From: CAYVWB01 sp964455395
GTDB lineage: Bacteria > Desulfobacterota > Desulfovibrionia > Desulfovibrionales > Desulfovibrionaceae
Length of the DNA stretch: 15,201 bases
NCBI GenBank assembly: GCA_964455395.1
Contig: CAYVWB010000090.1
Span: 1-15,201, forward strand
Direction: 5' to 3'
Positions 1-7,676 of this stretch are shown one piece after another (within the stretch, counting starts at the first letter, position 1; each line of letters opens with the position of its first letter). Below the pieces are notes generated by a model. It was not told where the DNA came from. It saw only the letters and a list, made by a program, of their open reading frames with translations, and did not search any database. The position numbers were made by a program, and so were the translations under genes.

Positions 1-768
1 GGAGCAGGAATTCAGCATCCCGAGCAGCGCGCTCAGGCCGCCGAAGTTGGCGCCGTACCCTACGGAGGTGGGCACGGCGATGACAGGCGCCGGCGTGAGC
101 CCTGCGGCCACGGACGGCAGCGCTCCCTCCATGCCTGCGATGACGATGACCAGTCGCGCCTTGCCCAAGGCGCGCAGGTGGGGTTCCAGGCGATGGATGC
201 CGGCCACGCCGACGTCCCCGGCGAACCCGGGCGTCACCCCCATGAAACGAGCCGTTCCCAGACATTCCAGCGCCACCGGCAAGTCGCTGGCGCCTGCCGT
301 GAGCACCAGGCACTCCCCGGCGGCGGGCCACTGGTCGCGCGCGCCGGTGTAGGGACCGGCCATGCCGCCTTCGGGACCGTCCTGGCGTGGCCACAACGCG
401 AAGAGTCCCGCAGCCCCCCACCACTCCCCGCCGCGGTCGGACGGGAAGCGCTCCGCCAAGCCCGCGCCGTGCTCCTGCGTCAGGCGGGTGACAAGGACAG
501 GGGCGCCGCCCTGCGAGAGCGCCGTGACGGCGTGTTCCAGCTGCGCGAGGTTCTTGCCTTGCCCGAAGACCACCTCGCCCTGGCCGGTGCGCAAGGGGCG
601 GTGCGGATCCACGCAGACATCCGCCTCCACGGAGGCGGCGCGCGTTTTCAAAAGCTTGCGGAAAGGGCCTTCGGCAAGTACGCGGGCGGCCTCCCCAGGA
701 GGCACCTCTCCGGCGGCCACTTGCTCCAGCAACGCCGCGAGGGCTTGGTCGTCCAGAATTGTCGTCAT
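1..768 (-). CDS. larB: LarB, pyridinium-3,5-biscarboxylate mononucleotide synthase (3' end cut by window)
   Basis: LarB carboxylates nicotinate adenine dinucleotide and cleaves it to give pyridinium-3,5-biscarboxylate mononucleotide, the first step of the nickel-pincer cofactor made for lactate racemase-type enzymes in the cytoplasm. The reverse strand reads open for 256 codons from ATG at 768 to the window edge. The PurE-like C-terminal half is clear: TAGASDLPVA, then DVGVAGIHRL, AGMEGALPSV, VPTSVGYGANFGGL and finally MLNSC. An N-terminal helical part (about residues 1-120) precedes it, as is usual for LarB. Roughly the last 25-30 residues, including the expected NIDNG-type end, lie outside the window. 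It is divergent from the sigma-54 activator gene, with 140 bp between start codons. larA, larC and larE are not in view, so the pathway cannot be judged here. Confidence 0.95.
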   Translation of the reverse strand, partial: MTTILDDQALAALLEQVAAGEVPPGEAARVLAEGPFRKLLKTRAASVEADVCVDPHRPLRTGQGEVVFGQGKNLAQLEHAVTALSQGGAPVLVTRLTQEHGAGLAERFPSDRGGEWWGAAGLFALWPRQDGPEGGMAGPYTGARDQWPAAGECLVLTAGASDLPVALECLGTARFMGVTPGFAGDVGVAGIHRLEPHLRALGKARLVIVIAGMEGALPSVAAGLTPAPVIAVPTSVGYGANFGGLSALLGMLNSCS

Positions 769-908
769 GCTCCCAACTTACGGCGTCTCGAAGCGTGAGG
801 TCAAGAAATTTACAGACCGCCAACCCGCCATCGAAGCGCCTCATGCAGCCCCCCAGAGATGCTTTTTCCGTTGAAAACTTTGAGGTTTCGGGGTAATGAG
901 TACGGAAT

Positions 909-2369
909 ATGTCCGCGCCAGCCTCCCAGACCATCCTCTTCCTCGCCCCGCCCTCCGCCGTCGCAGGCGTCTTCGGTCCGTTGAAGGAGGAGGGCTTCGA
1001 GGTCAGCCTCGCCGAGAACCTCGCCGGCGCCGTGCGCTTCATCAAGAAGCACAAGCCGATGGCGGTGTTCACCCGGCCGGCCATGACCGGCTATTCTGTG
1101 GAGGAGTTGCTGAAGTTGACAGCTGAAGCCGGCGCCGGATTCCCCCCCGTCTACGTCTTCACGGAGCAGGGCTCTGCCAAGGAAGCGCAGCGGCTGATGG
1201 AGCTTGGCGCCAAGGACTACTGGCTGGAGCCCCTGGAGAGCGAGAAAATCCTCGCAGCCGTGCCGTCACAGACCCCCCAGGACGACAAGAACGCGCCCCA
1301 AGGCGAGCGCTTCGCCATCATCGGCGAGCACTCGGCCATGCAGCGCATCCTCGCTTTGGCCAAACAGGTCGCCAAGTCCAAAGCCACGGTGCTCATCCAA
1401 GGCGAGTCCGGCACGGGGAAGGAAATGATCGCGCGGTATCTCCACCACATGAGCGACCGCGCCGCCGCGCCCTTCATCGCCGTGAACTGCGCAGCCCTCC
1501 CCGAGCACCTGCTGGAGAGCGAACTCTTCGGACACGAGAAAGGCGCCTTCACCGGCGCAGTGGCCCGCAAGTTGGGCAAATTCGAGATGGCCAACCGCGG
1601 CACCATGCTGCTGGACGAGATTTCCGAGATGGATCTGGGTCTGCAAGCCAAGCTGCTGCGGGTGCTTCAGGAAGGCGAGCTGGATCGAGTCGGCGGCGCC
1701 GAAGCCGTCAAAGTGGACGTGCGCGTGCTGGCCACCACCAACCGCACCCTGCAGGACTGGGTGGCGCAAGGCAAGTTCCGGCAGGACCTCTTTTTCCGGC
1801 TGAACGTCATTCCCCTCACGCTGCCGCCTTTGCGCGAACGCGGCGAAGACGTGCTGCTCCTGGCCCGCTTTTTCGTGGACCGCTACTGTGCGCAGTACCA
1901 GCTGCCGCCGCTGACTTTCGCGCCGGAGGCGGAGCAGTGGTTGCTGGCCTACGAATGGCCGGGCAACGTCCGCGAGCTGCAGAACCTCATGGAGCGCGCG
2001 GTGTTGTTGGCTGGCGCGGGGCCCATCACCACAGTCCATTTTCTGCTGGACGACACCTGGACTCCCCCTGCAGAGCCCGAGCTCGCTGACCGGCCGACCT
2101 CCAGCGGCGCTGGCGCCGGCTCCACTGCTTCCGGCGGGGCCGCGGGAGCCGGGGACCAGACCTCCCCCCCGGCCACAGGGCAGCAAGCAGAGACGCTGCT
2201 CGCCGGCAAAGTGCTGCCCCTGCACGAGATGGAGCGCATCATGATCATGCGCGGTCTTGAGCAGACCGCCGGCAACCGCACCCAGGCCGCCGAGTTGCTC
2301 GGCATTTCCGTGCGGACCCTGCGCAACAAGCTCAACGAATACCGCAGCCAAGGCCACGACATCCCCTGA
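909..2369 (+). CDS. Sigma-54 dependent activator (NtrC family) with degenerate receiver domain
   Basis: A 486-residue enhancer-binding protein that would remodel sigma-54 RNA polymerase by ATP hydrolysis. Residues about 8-115 have a receiver fold, but the acidic pair is absent (FLAPPS), the phosphoacceptor position reads AVFTRPAMTGY without Asp, and the conserved Lys is Glu (YWLEPL, near 107). The AAA+ domain (about 136-370) is intact: Walker A GESGTGKE at 165-172, GAFTGA at 212-217, Walker B GTMLLDEISEM at 231-241, arginines around 291-297, and WPGNVRELQN at 350-359. A Pro/Ala/Gly-rich linker (385-430) leads to a Fis-type helix-turn-helix (about 448-480, GNRTQAAELLGISVRTLRNKL). The C-terminal wording resembles FlbD/FlrC-type flagellar regulators, but no flagellar gene is near, so the target is unknown. 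The Shine-Dalgarno sequence is weak; the start is chosen because the receiver fold begins directly after it. Confidence 0.93.
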   Translation: MSAPASQTILFLAPPSAVAGVFGPLKEEGFEVSLAENLAGAVRFIKKHKPMAVFTRPAMTGYSVEELLKLTAEAGAGFPPVYVFTEQGSAKEAQRLMELGAKDYWLEPLESEKILAAVPSQTPQDDKNAPQGERFAIIGEHSAMQRILALAKQVAKSKATVLIQGESGTGKEMIARYLHHMSDRAAAPFIAVNCAALPEHLLESELFGHEKGAFTGAVARKLGKFEMANRGTMLLDEISEMDLGLQAKLLRVLQEGELDRVGGAEAVKVDVRVLATTNRTLQDWVAQGKFRQDLFFRLNVIPLTLPPLRERGEDVLLLARFFVDRYCAQYQLPPLTFAPEAEQWLLAYEWPGNVRELQNLMERAVLLAGAGPITTVHFLLDDTWTPPAEPELADRPTSSGAGAGSTASGGAAGAGDQTSPPATGQQAETLLAGKVLPLHEMERIMIMRGLEQTAGNRTQAAELLGISVRTLRNKLNEYRSQGHDIP

Positions 2370-2776
2370 AGGGGGCGACTGCGCGCGGCCCCGAGCCATG
2401 GTGTCGAGGCGGCTGGAACACCGCACGTCACCCCCGCATCCCCAGCATCCCCCGCACTCCACGAAATTCTCGATATTGCCGCGCCGTCCCAGTCGCTTCA
2501 TGCCGTCGCAGACCACGGCGCCGGCGTTCACCGCCGCATGCGCCGCCTTCAACGCGGTATGGCGCGCTCCTGTTCGGCCATTCCGCGACGACCTGTTTGG
2601 CGCACCATACGAAACGCCGGCCGCCTCGGGATTCGAGGGGGCCGGCGGTTGTATCGGCATGGCGCCCGCGTGGGGACGGCAGAGGACGGGACGTCCCCCG
2701 CGCTACTCATGACAGGCAACGCATGACGGACCACGTGTAGCGAGCGACGGACAACGCCGCCACACGGTGCGGGCGT
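2370..2776. other. Gene-less stretch with no confident coding region
   Basis: This stretch lies between the end of the sigma-54 activator and the end of the small coiled-coil gene. Open frames exist on both strands but are mutually exclusive and none matches a family I know. A plus-strand frame runs from ATG at 2502 to about 2712. A minus-strand frame from 2660 contains NFVECGGCWGCGGD, with two CxxC-like pairs, and then runs on as an antisense shadow of the activator gene. Both have a moderately high third-position GC, so codon bias does not decide. There is a strong hairpin at 2615-2647 and a 10-base palindrome GGGACGTCCC at 2688-2697. It could be a decayed gene, an untranslated region or a small gene. 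Confidence 0.5.
2615..2647. repeat. Strong inverted repeat (hairpin)
   Basis: Outer arms CGCCGGCC (2615-2622) and GGCCGGCG (2640-2647) pair perfectly. After one G/G mismatch the inner arms CCTCG (2624-2628) and CGAGG (2634-2638) also pair, around a five-base GGATT loop. There is no T-tract on either side, so a classical intrinsic terminator is not shown. It may act as a transcript-end structure for either flanking convergent gene. Confidence 0.6.
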
Positions 2777-3070
2777 CTATTTGAACTGTTCGCGAGCGCG
2801 GTCCATGGCTGCGGAGAGCTCTTTCCAGGCGCGCTCCGCGCCGCCTTTCACTTCCTCCCAGGCGTCCTCGGCCTGCGCGCGCAATGAGTTCAGCTTGTCC
2901 TCCAGCTCTTCTTTCCTCGCTTGCAGCTCCTCGATGCGCTCCTCGTATTTGGCCCGGTAGGACTCGCCCTTGTCGGCGGCGTCCGCCTTGAGTTCGAGAA
3001 TCTGCGCTTCCGCGCGGAGTTTGGCTGCTTCCAGTCGTTGCTGGTAGGATTCCTTTTCCCGCTTTTCCAT
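2777..3070 (-). CDS. Small charged coiled-coil protein (sll1863-like stress-response family)
   Basis: A 97-residue, highly charged, all-helical protein with no signal peptide or membrane segment. It shows heptad-like runs of Glu/Lys/Arg/Ala/Leu over almost its whole length, and the C-terminal segment reads AQAEDAWEEVKGGAERAWKE. This pattern (coiled coil, then DAWEElK..aeraW.el) resembles the small sll1863-type stress-response or apolipoprotein-like coiled-coil proteins of bacteria; the molecular role is unknown. The start is well placed: AAGGGAGG lies a few bases upstream of ATG at 3070. It follows the membrane-protein gene at 3742-3170 in the same direction with a 99 bp gap, so the two may be co-transcribed. 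Confidence 0.75.
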   Translation of the reverse strand: MEKREKESYQQRLEAAKLRAEAQILELKADAADKGESYRAKYEERIEELQARKEELEDKLNSLRAQAEDAWEEVKGGAERAWKELSAAMDRAREQFK

Positions 3071-3169
3071 GCATACCTCCCTTGGCGATGCGTCTCGGGG
3101 TGATCGAAGTGTCGTCCTCCAATGTAGTCGGCCGGACTTGCCCGAACGAGGGGGAGATTTCGGTGGGGG

Positions 3170-3742
3170 TCACTCCAGTCGGGGCTCTCGGGCGTCCAGG
3201 GGTTCGTCCCGCGGGGGCAGACGCCGCTCTGGCCAGCGCTCGGCGAGGGCCTGCAAGGTGTGGTCGCGGGCGTCATGCGCGCCTGGAACGAAGCGGTCCA
3301 GCACGGCGCGTTGTTGTCCTCGCACAATGAGCTCCACACAGGGGAATTGCGTGCTGATGGGCCGCCCCGGCATGGTCTGCGCGTAGGTTGCGGCGCGAAA
3401 GCCCGTCAGTTCGTCCGCGTCCAGGGGCCGCCAGGGGGAGCTCGGGTCGGCGCCGTCTTGTTCGGGGGCCTGCTCCGGGAGCCGCGCTTCCCAGACGCCG
3501 TCGCGCTGTCGCAGGGCTCGTTGCCTTGTGGCGATGATGTAGCCCTCGCGCAGGGCGTTTCCCGCCATGACGAGCCCCATGATGTAGAACGGCGCGCCCA
3601 GCAGGAGGGAGCCGTAGGCCCACCCCAGAGTCCCCACCACACCGCCCAGAATCAAGGGAAAGAGGAGGACTCCCGGATGCGTCATGGTGAGGGCGGCGCG
3701 CAGCAGACGGGCGCTGTCGTAGCCGGGGTAGCGGATGGCCAT
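3170..3742 (-). CDS. Hypothetical membrane protein with two transmembrane helices
   Basis: A 190-residue protein that I do not recognise. Residues about 23-45 (from HPGVLLFPLILGG) and 46-66 (LLLGAPFYIMGLVMAGNAL) form a helical hairpin in the membrane. The remaining 120 residues are soluble, rich in Arg, Pro and acidic residues, and lack obvious catalytic motifs; a stretch TQFPCVELIVRGQQRAVLD looks like strand-rich structure. The start at 3742 is preferred over an in-frame upstream start at 3820 because AAGGAG sits five bases before it and the added 26 residues would be polar and low-complexity. It lies upstream of, and codirectional with, the coiled-coil gene, and is divergent from the choice-of-anchor I gene. 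Confidence 0.72.
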   Translation of the reverse strand: MAIRYPGYDSARLLRAALTMTHPGVLLFPLILGGVVGTLGWAYGSLLLGAPFYIMGLVMAGNALREGYIIATRQRALRQRDGVWEARLPEQAPEQDGADPSSPWRPLDADELTGFRAATYAQTMPGRPISTQFPCVELIVRGQQRAVLDRFVPGAHDARDHTLQALAERWPERRLPPRDEPLDAREPRLE

Positions 3743-3863
3743 GGCGGCTCCTTGTTTGGGGTGAGCGTCGGCAGTATGGCGCCTGGGTCGCGTCCTGTCG
3801 ATGGGGGAGCCTTGCGGCAAATGTCACTCCGCCGTCACGCGGCGGACGAAGAAGACCCGTATC

Positions 3864-3891
3864 GTTGCTGTTCCGCTTTTTTGTATATGAT
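3864..3891 (+). promoter_or_regulatory. Possible sigma-70-like promoter of the choice-of-anchor I gene
   Basis: TTGCTG (3865-3870) and TATGAT (3886-3891) are separated by 15 bases in an otherwise unusually AT-rich patch, about 50 bp before the start codon. The spacer is short, so this is tentative. The core TTGTATATG recurs upstream of the gene at 13955. Confidence 0.35.
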
Positions 3892-3939
3892 GCTGCAGGT
3901 TGTATCCCGTTTCACCATCTTCGCAGGAGAGTATTCCCT

Positions 3940-5562
3940 ATGGTTATCCGCGCAGCCCTTGCGGCCGGCTTGCTTGGCCTCGCCGCCACGGTCGTCGCCG
4001 CCGTCCCCGCTTCCGCCGTCAAGGTGGAAACTCCCGAAGCGCCGCAGGCGACCAACGCCGTGACGCTGGAGCTCCTGAGCCGTCACACCGCGCCCATCAT
4101 CGAGGGCGGCGCGGAAATCGTGAGCTTCGACCCTGAGTCCAAGCGGCTTTTCGTGGTCAACGCCAACGAAGTCGCCATCGACGTGCTGGACTTGAGCGAC
4201 CCCGCCGCCGTGAAGCACGACGGAGCCATCCAGCTGAAAGAACTCGGCGGCGTGGCCAACAGCGTCTCCGTGATGAACGGCATGGTGGCCGTGGCGCTGG
4301 AGGCTTTCGACAAACAGGACCCCGGCTTCCTCTTGCTGTACGACGCGGACGGCGACTTGCAGACCCCCCTGATGCAGGTCCAAGTGGGCTCCCTGCCGGA
4401 CATGGTGAAGTTTGCGCCCAACGGCCACACCATCCTGGTGGCGTGTGAAGGCGAGCCTGACGACCCCTACGTGACCGACCCCGAAGGCGAGATCTGGATC
4501 GTCGACATCAAAGACGGCGTGGAGCAACCCGTGGTGAAGACCGCCACTTTCACCGAGTTCAACCTGCTGGTGAACGAGCTGCTCGAAAAAGGCGTGCGCG
4601 TCTTCGGACCCGGCGCCTCCGTGGCCAAGGACCTGGAGCCCGAATACATCGCCGTCTCCCCCAACTCCCGCTTCGCCTACGTGGCGCTGCAGGAGAACAA
4701 CGCCATCGCCGTGGTGGACGTGCAACAAGCCCGGGTGCTGGATATCGTCTCCCTGGGCGTGAAAGACTTCTCCCTGCAGAAGAACTCCTTCGACCCCTCC
4801 AACAAAGACGGCGGCATCCACTTCCACACCTTCGACAAGCTCAAGGGCATGTACCAGCCCGACTCCATCGTCACGGCGGAAATCGGCGGCGAACTCTACC
4901 TGTTCACCGCCAACGAAGGCGACGCTCGCGACTACGAAGCCTACAGCGAAGAAGCCCGCGTCCACACGCTGACCCTGGATCCTGAAGCCTTCCCCGACGC
5001 CGAGACCTTGCAAGCTCCCGAAAATCTGGGCCGCCTGAAGGTGACCAACACCCTGGGCGACACCGACGGCGACGGCGACTACGACGAACTCTACGCCTAC
5101 GGCGCGCGCTCCTTCTCCATCTGGAAACTGCGCGGCGAAACAATCGAGCTCGTCTACGACTCCGGCAATGTCCTGGAGGCCATCACCGCAGCCATGCTGC
5201 CGGAGAACTTCAACTCCACCGACGACGAGAACAACTCCTTCGACGACCGCTCCGACGACAAAGGCCCCGAGCCTGAAGCCATCGACGTGGGCGTCATCGA
5301 CGGCAAGACCTACGTCTTCGTGGGCCTGGAGCGGATAGGCGGCGTGGCGGTCTTCGACGTCTCCAACCCCGAAGCCCCGATCTTCGTCACCTACCGCAAC
5401 GACCGCGACTTCTCCGGCGTGATCACCGAAGGCACCGCCGGCGACTGCGCCCCCGAGTGCGTGCTCTTCATCCCCGCCGGCGACAGCCCCAACGGCGAGA
5501 ACCTGCTGGTCGTCGCCAACGAAGTGAGCGGCACCACCACCATCTACCACGTGAAACAGTAA
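3940..5562 (+). CDS. Exported choice-of-anchor I family beta-propeller protein
   Basis: A 540-residue protein with a Sec signal peptide (hydrophobic 4-22, cleavage near ASA at 24-26). The rest matches the choice-of-anchor I family, exported beta-propeller-like proteins sometimes annotated as alkaline-phosphatase-like. Visible landmarks in order are AEIVSFDPESKRLFVVNA, SLPDMVKFAPNGHTILVACE, EPEYIAVSPNSRFAYVALQE, YQPDSIVTAEIGGELYLFTA followed by NEGDARDYEAY, GDTDGDGDYDELYAYGARSF (an acidic, possibly calcium-binding loop), and GPEPEAIDVGVIDGKTYVFV. It ends just after TIYHVKQ with no C-terminal anchor or sorting signal, so it is probably periplasmic or released. The start at 3940 is chosen over an in-frame ATG at 3865 because AGGAGAG is upstream and the signal peptide begins there. 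The biochemical role of the family is poorly defined. An intrinsic terminator follows. Confidence 0.9.
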   Translation: MVIRAALAAGLLGLAATVVAAVPASAVKVETPEAPQATNAVTLELLSRHTAPIIEGGAEIVSFDPESKRLFVVNANEVAIDVLDLSDPAAVKHDGAIQLKELGGVANSVSVMNGMVAVALEAFDKQDPGFLLLYDADGDLQTPLMQVQVGSLPDMVKFAPNGHTILVACEGEPDDPYVTDPEGEIWIVDIKDGVEQPVVKTATFTEFNLLVNELLEKGVRVFGPGASVAKDLEPEYIAVSPNSRFAYVALQENNAIAVVDVQQARVLDIVSLGVKDFSLQKNSFDPSNKDGGIHFHTFDKLKGMYQPDSIVTAEIGGELYLFTANEGDARDYEAYSEEARVHTLTLDPEAFPDAETLQAPENLGRLKVTNTLGDTDGDGDYDELYAYGARSFSIWKLRGETIELVYDSGNVLEAITAAMLPENFNSTDDENNSFDDRSDDKGPEPEAIDVGVIDGKTYVFVGLERIGGVAVFDVSNPEAPIFVTYRNDRDFSGVITEGTAGDCAPECVLFIPAGDSPNGENLLVVANEVSGTTTIYHVKQ

Positions 5563-5585
5563 TCGCTCCCACCCACCGCATCGAG

Positions 5586-5618
5586 AGGGAGGCCCGTTGC
5601 GCGCGGGTCTCCCTTTTT
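5586..5618 (+). terminator. Rho-independent terminator of the choice-of-anchor I gene
   Basis: AGGGAGGCCCG (5586-5596) pairs with CGGGTCTCCCT (5604-5614) with a single G-T wobble, around a seven-base loop, and runs into five T. It lies 24 bp after the stop codon. Confidence 0.9.
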
Positions 5619-5651
5619 CGTTCTCAAGGAGAGAAGGCCGCCCCTGGCGGC

Positions 5652-5690
5652 GCCCTGCCGGCCCTCGCCAACGAAGTGAGCGGCGCCGCC
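5652..5690 (+). pseudogene. Decayed copy of the 3' end of the upstream choice-of-anchor I gene
   Basis: Bases 5665-5684 are identical to 5513-5532, the codons for ANEVSG near the end of the upstream gene. The similarity extends with scattered mismatches to roughly 40 bp (CCTGCCGGCCC here against CCTGCTGGTCG there). Translated, it reads LPALANEVSGAA against LLVVANEVSGTT. It lies after the terminator and has no start or continuing frame, so it is a remnant of a duplication or of a lost paralogue. Confidence 0.5.
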
Positions 5691-5761
5691 GCGTCAAAGG
5701 GCATTTGTTCTTATATTAAGGATACAATACGATGTGACGCCTGGATCACGTTGCATCAGAA

Positions 5762-5798
5762 GCGCCCCCGGCCCAGGCGGAACCTGGGGCGAGGGCGC
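5762..5798 (-). terminator. Hairpin closing the tmc operon
   Basis: GCGCCC (5762-5767) pairs with GGGCGC (5793-5798), and inside it CCCAGG (5772-5777) pairs with CCTGGG (5783-5788) around CGGAA, with an internal loop between the two stems. It starts 38 bp beyond the tmcA stop. The following bases on the minus strand are only weakly T-rich, so termination efficiency is uncertain. Confidence 0.55.
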
Positions 5799-5836
5799 GA
5801 TGTTCCGGCGCGCTCGAGAGCGCAACGCACTCGGGA

Positions 5837-6232
5837 TCACTGGCGGACGTGGCATTCCCCACAGGTGATGGGGCCTTTCTGCTGCTCCACATGACAGTCC
5901 CCGCACTGCTTGTGGTACGCCTGCATGAGAGGGGTGACTTCTTCGGCGTCGACGGCGTGGCAGTCCGCGCAGGGAATGCCGATGGAGTCTTCGTCTTCGC
6001 TGGGAGCGGCGCCGTCCATGTGGTGGCAGTACCAGCATTGTTCTTCGAGCTGGGCGGCGGCGTTGTGCTCGTCGTGGTTGAAGACGGCGGGCGGTCGCTG
6101 GTCGTTCTCGAAGGCGGGATCGTCGAGGTGGGTGATGTCCATCTGGGAGCGGACGAGCGCTGGCAGCATCGCCGTGATGACGAGCGCCGCCGCGATGAGT
6201 CCGAGTCCTTTATCGATGCGTGGTGTGCGCAT
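5837..6232 (-). CDS. tmcA: Acidic tetrahaem cytochrome c3, Tmc complex subunit A
   Basis: Periplasmic electron carrier that takes electrons from hydrogenase or type I cytochrome c3 and passes them to the Tmc membrane complex. The 131-residue precursor has a signal peptide (hydrophobic 9-27) and four CxxCH haem sites: CWYCH 66-70, CADCH 88-92, CGDCH 110-114 and CGECH 124-128. His53 and His56 (FNHDEH), His71 (directly after the first CxxCH) and His107 stand where cytochrome c3 has its four distal haem ligands, so all hemes should be bis-His. The mature chain is strongly acidic, as expected for the acidic TmcA type rather than the basic type I protein. GCGAGGA precedes ATG at 6232. It is the last gene of the operon, 50 bp after tmcB. 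Confidence 0.93.
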   Translation of the reverse strand: MRTPRIDKGLGLIAAALVITAMLPALVRSQMDITHLDDPAFENDQRPPAVFNHDEHNAAAQLEEQCWYCHHMDGAAPSEDEDSIGIPCADCHAVDAEEVTPLMQAYHKQCGDCHVEQQKGPITCGECHVRQ

Positions 6233-6282
6233 GGCGTATCCTCGCTGCTCGTGGGCGTGTCGGGTGCGTGTGGGGGACGACT

Positions 6283-7649
6283 CTACATCTCGACGGCGCG
6301 CGTTTTTTCCATGTGTTCATAGATGATGTCGCCGAGGAACTTGAGCTCCATGCCGAGCTTGTAGTGGTGGATGATGTCCTCGATGCCGCCGTGGCAATTG
6401 TGGCATGGCGCCAGGACGATCTCGGCGCCGGTCGCTTTGAGCTGCTCGGCCTTCACGGCGTTGCCGTGCACGCGGGTCATCTTGTGGGGCGGTCCGCAGT
6501 TGATGACGCCGCCTCCGGCGGAGCAGCAGTAGTTGTGCTCCTTGGCGGGGCTCATCTCCACGATATCTTCGCAGAAGACCTGGGCCACTGCGCGAAGCTT
6601 CTCCTGCAGGCCGCGGCCGCGGACGATGTTGCAGGGATCATGGATGGTGACTTTCTCGGTGACTTTGGTCTTGGGCCGGATTCTGCCGGAGGTGACGAGC
6701 TCGTGAAAGAAGTCCACGGCGTGGATGACGTCCACGGGCATGGCTTGCCAACTGAGCCACCGGTTGCCCGTGTCGTAGATGGAGCGGAAGGCGTGGCCGC
6801 ATTCGCCCATGACGATGCGCTTCACCCGCAGATCCATGGCGCATTCGAAGTGTTTGCGTTTGAGGCGGCCCATCATCTCCAGATCGCCCGTGTACATGCA
6901 CATGTCGGAGTTGTCCCAGCCGGGGGTGGAGGGCATGGTCCAGTCCACACCGGCTTCGTGCATGATGGCGGCAGCTTGGTAGATAAGCTGGGTGCGGAAC
7001 TTGGGCTCCGGCCCGATGACGGAATACATGATGTCCGCGCCCACTTTGTCCATGGGGATGACGATATCCGGGAACTCGTCGCGGGCTTCTTCCTCTTGCC
7101 AGAAGAGGGCGTCGGTCCATTCGTCGTCCTTCACCCACATCTGGTTGAAGGTGGAGGCGTGCGAATGCGCCGTGTCCTGGATGTACTGCGGCGTGATGGC
7201 CAGCTTNNNNNNNNNNTGTGGATGATGCGTCGGGTAAGGCTCATGAGATAGGCCGTGTCTATGCCGAAGGGGCAGTACTGCACGCAACGTCTGCAGAGGT
7301 TGCATTCCGTGTGCGCCACCTGCACGGCGCGCATGAGGAAGTCCTTGGAGACGCGGCCTTTGTGTTTGAGCATGGGCCAGATGGTCTGCTTGACCTTGCC
7401 CACAGGGGAGTAGATGGGGTCCTGTCTGGATTTGAAGAAGTGGCAGGCTTCGCTGCAGAGCCCGCAGTGCACGCAGGTCTCCACCAGGGTCTTGAGCCGC
7501 GCGCCGCCCTCGGTTTCCAGGGTATGTGTGATGGTGCGCGCGATGGTCTCCTCGTCCAACTGCTCCAGATTCTTCATGACGCCCGGGTCGTCCAGCACAG
7601 GCTGGATGAGAGGCGTTGCTTGCGTATCGACTGTGGCGTTCTCGGCCAT
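6283..7649 (-). CDS. tmcB: HdrD-like iron-sulfur subunit, Tmc complex subunit B (interrupted by assembly gap)
   Basis: Cytoplasmic catalytic-type subunit of Tmc, related to HdrD and DsrK, that receives electrons from the membrane cytochrome. The N-terminal part (144 codons) has two [4Fe-4S] ferredoxin motifs: C59, C62, C65, C69 (CVHCGLCSEAC) and C116, C119, C122, C126 (CNLCRRCVQYCP). The C-terminal 307 residues carry a CCG domain for a noncubane-type cluster: HDPCNIVRG, then NYCCSAGGG, then PCHNCHGG, plus an earlier GECGHA. A run of 10 N at 7207-7216 separates the halves, which lie in different frames. The gap must really be 2 modulo 3 bases long for an intact gene, so the apparent frameshift is an assembly artefact. 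AAGGAGG precedes ATG at 7649; tmcC ends 27 bp upstream. Complete length would be about 452-456 residues. Confidence 0.93.
7207..7216. other. Assembly gap (10 N) inside tmcB
   Basis: Ten undefined bases. There are 433 coding bases before the gap and 924 (including stop) after it, so the true gap must be 2 modulo 3 in length. Ten cannot be right if the gene is intact. Confidence 0.97.
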
Positions 7650-7676
7650 GACGGCTTCCTCCTTGTTGTCAGCCGG

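Noticed and set aside
1266..2660. A 464-codon minus-strand frame covering the sigma-54 activator
   Set aside because: Most of it is the shadow of the activator. Only the part beyond 2370 is kept as an uncertain candidate.
3801..3820. A TGGGGGAGCCTTGC sequence resembling a sigma-54 promoter
   Set aside because: The distance between the GG and GC elements is one base short of the required ten, and it lies over 120 bp from the next gene.
3835..5697. A 620-codon minus-strand frame antisense to the choice-of-anchor I gene
   Set aside because: It is a Gly/Val/His-rich shadow with no motifs, caused by GC-biased codons of the real gene, which has a signal peptide, ribosome binding site, family motifs and terminator.
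5705..5735. TTGTTC and TACAAT as a plus-strand promoter
   Set aside because: The spacer is only 12 bases and no plus-strand gene follows for more than 4 kb.
6220..7251. A 343-codon plus-strand frame antisense to tmcB and tmcA
   Set aside because: It crosses the N gap, has no known domain and opposes genes with ferredoxin, CCG and haem motifs.
6283..7649. tmcB as a natural frameshifted pseudogene
   Set aside because: The frame change falls exactly at a 10-N assembly gap and all catalytic motifs are intact on both sides.
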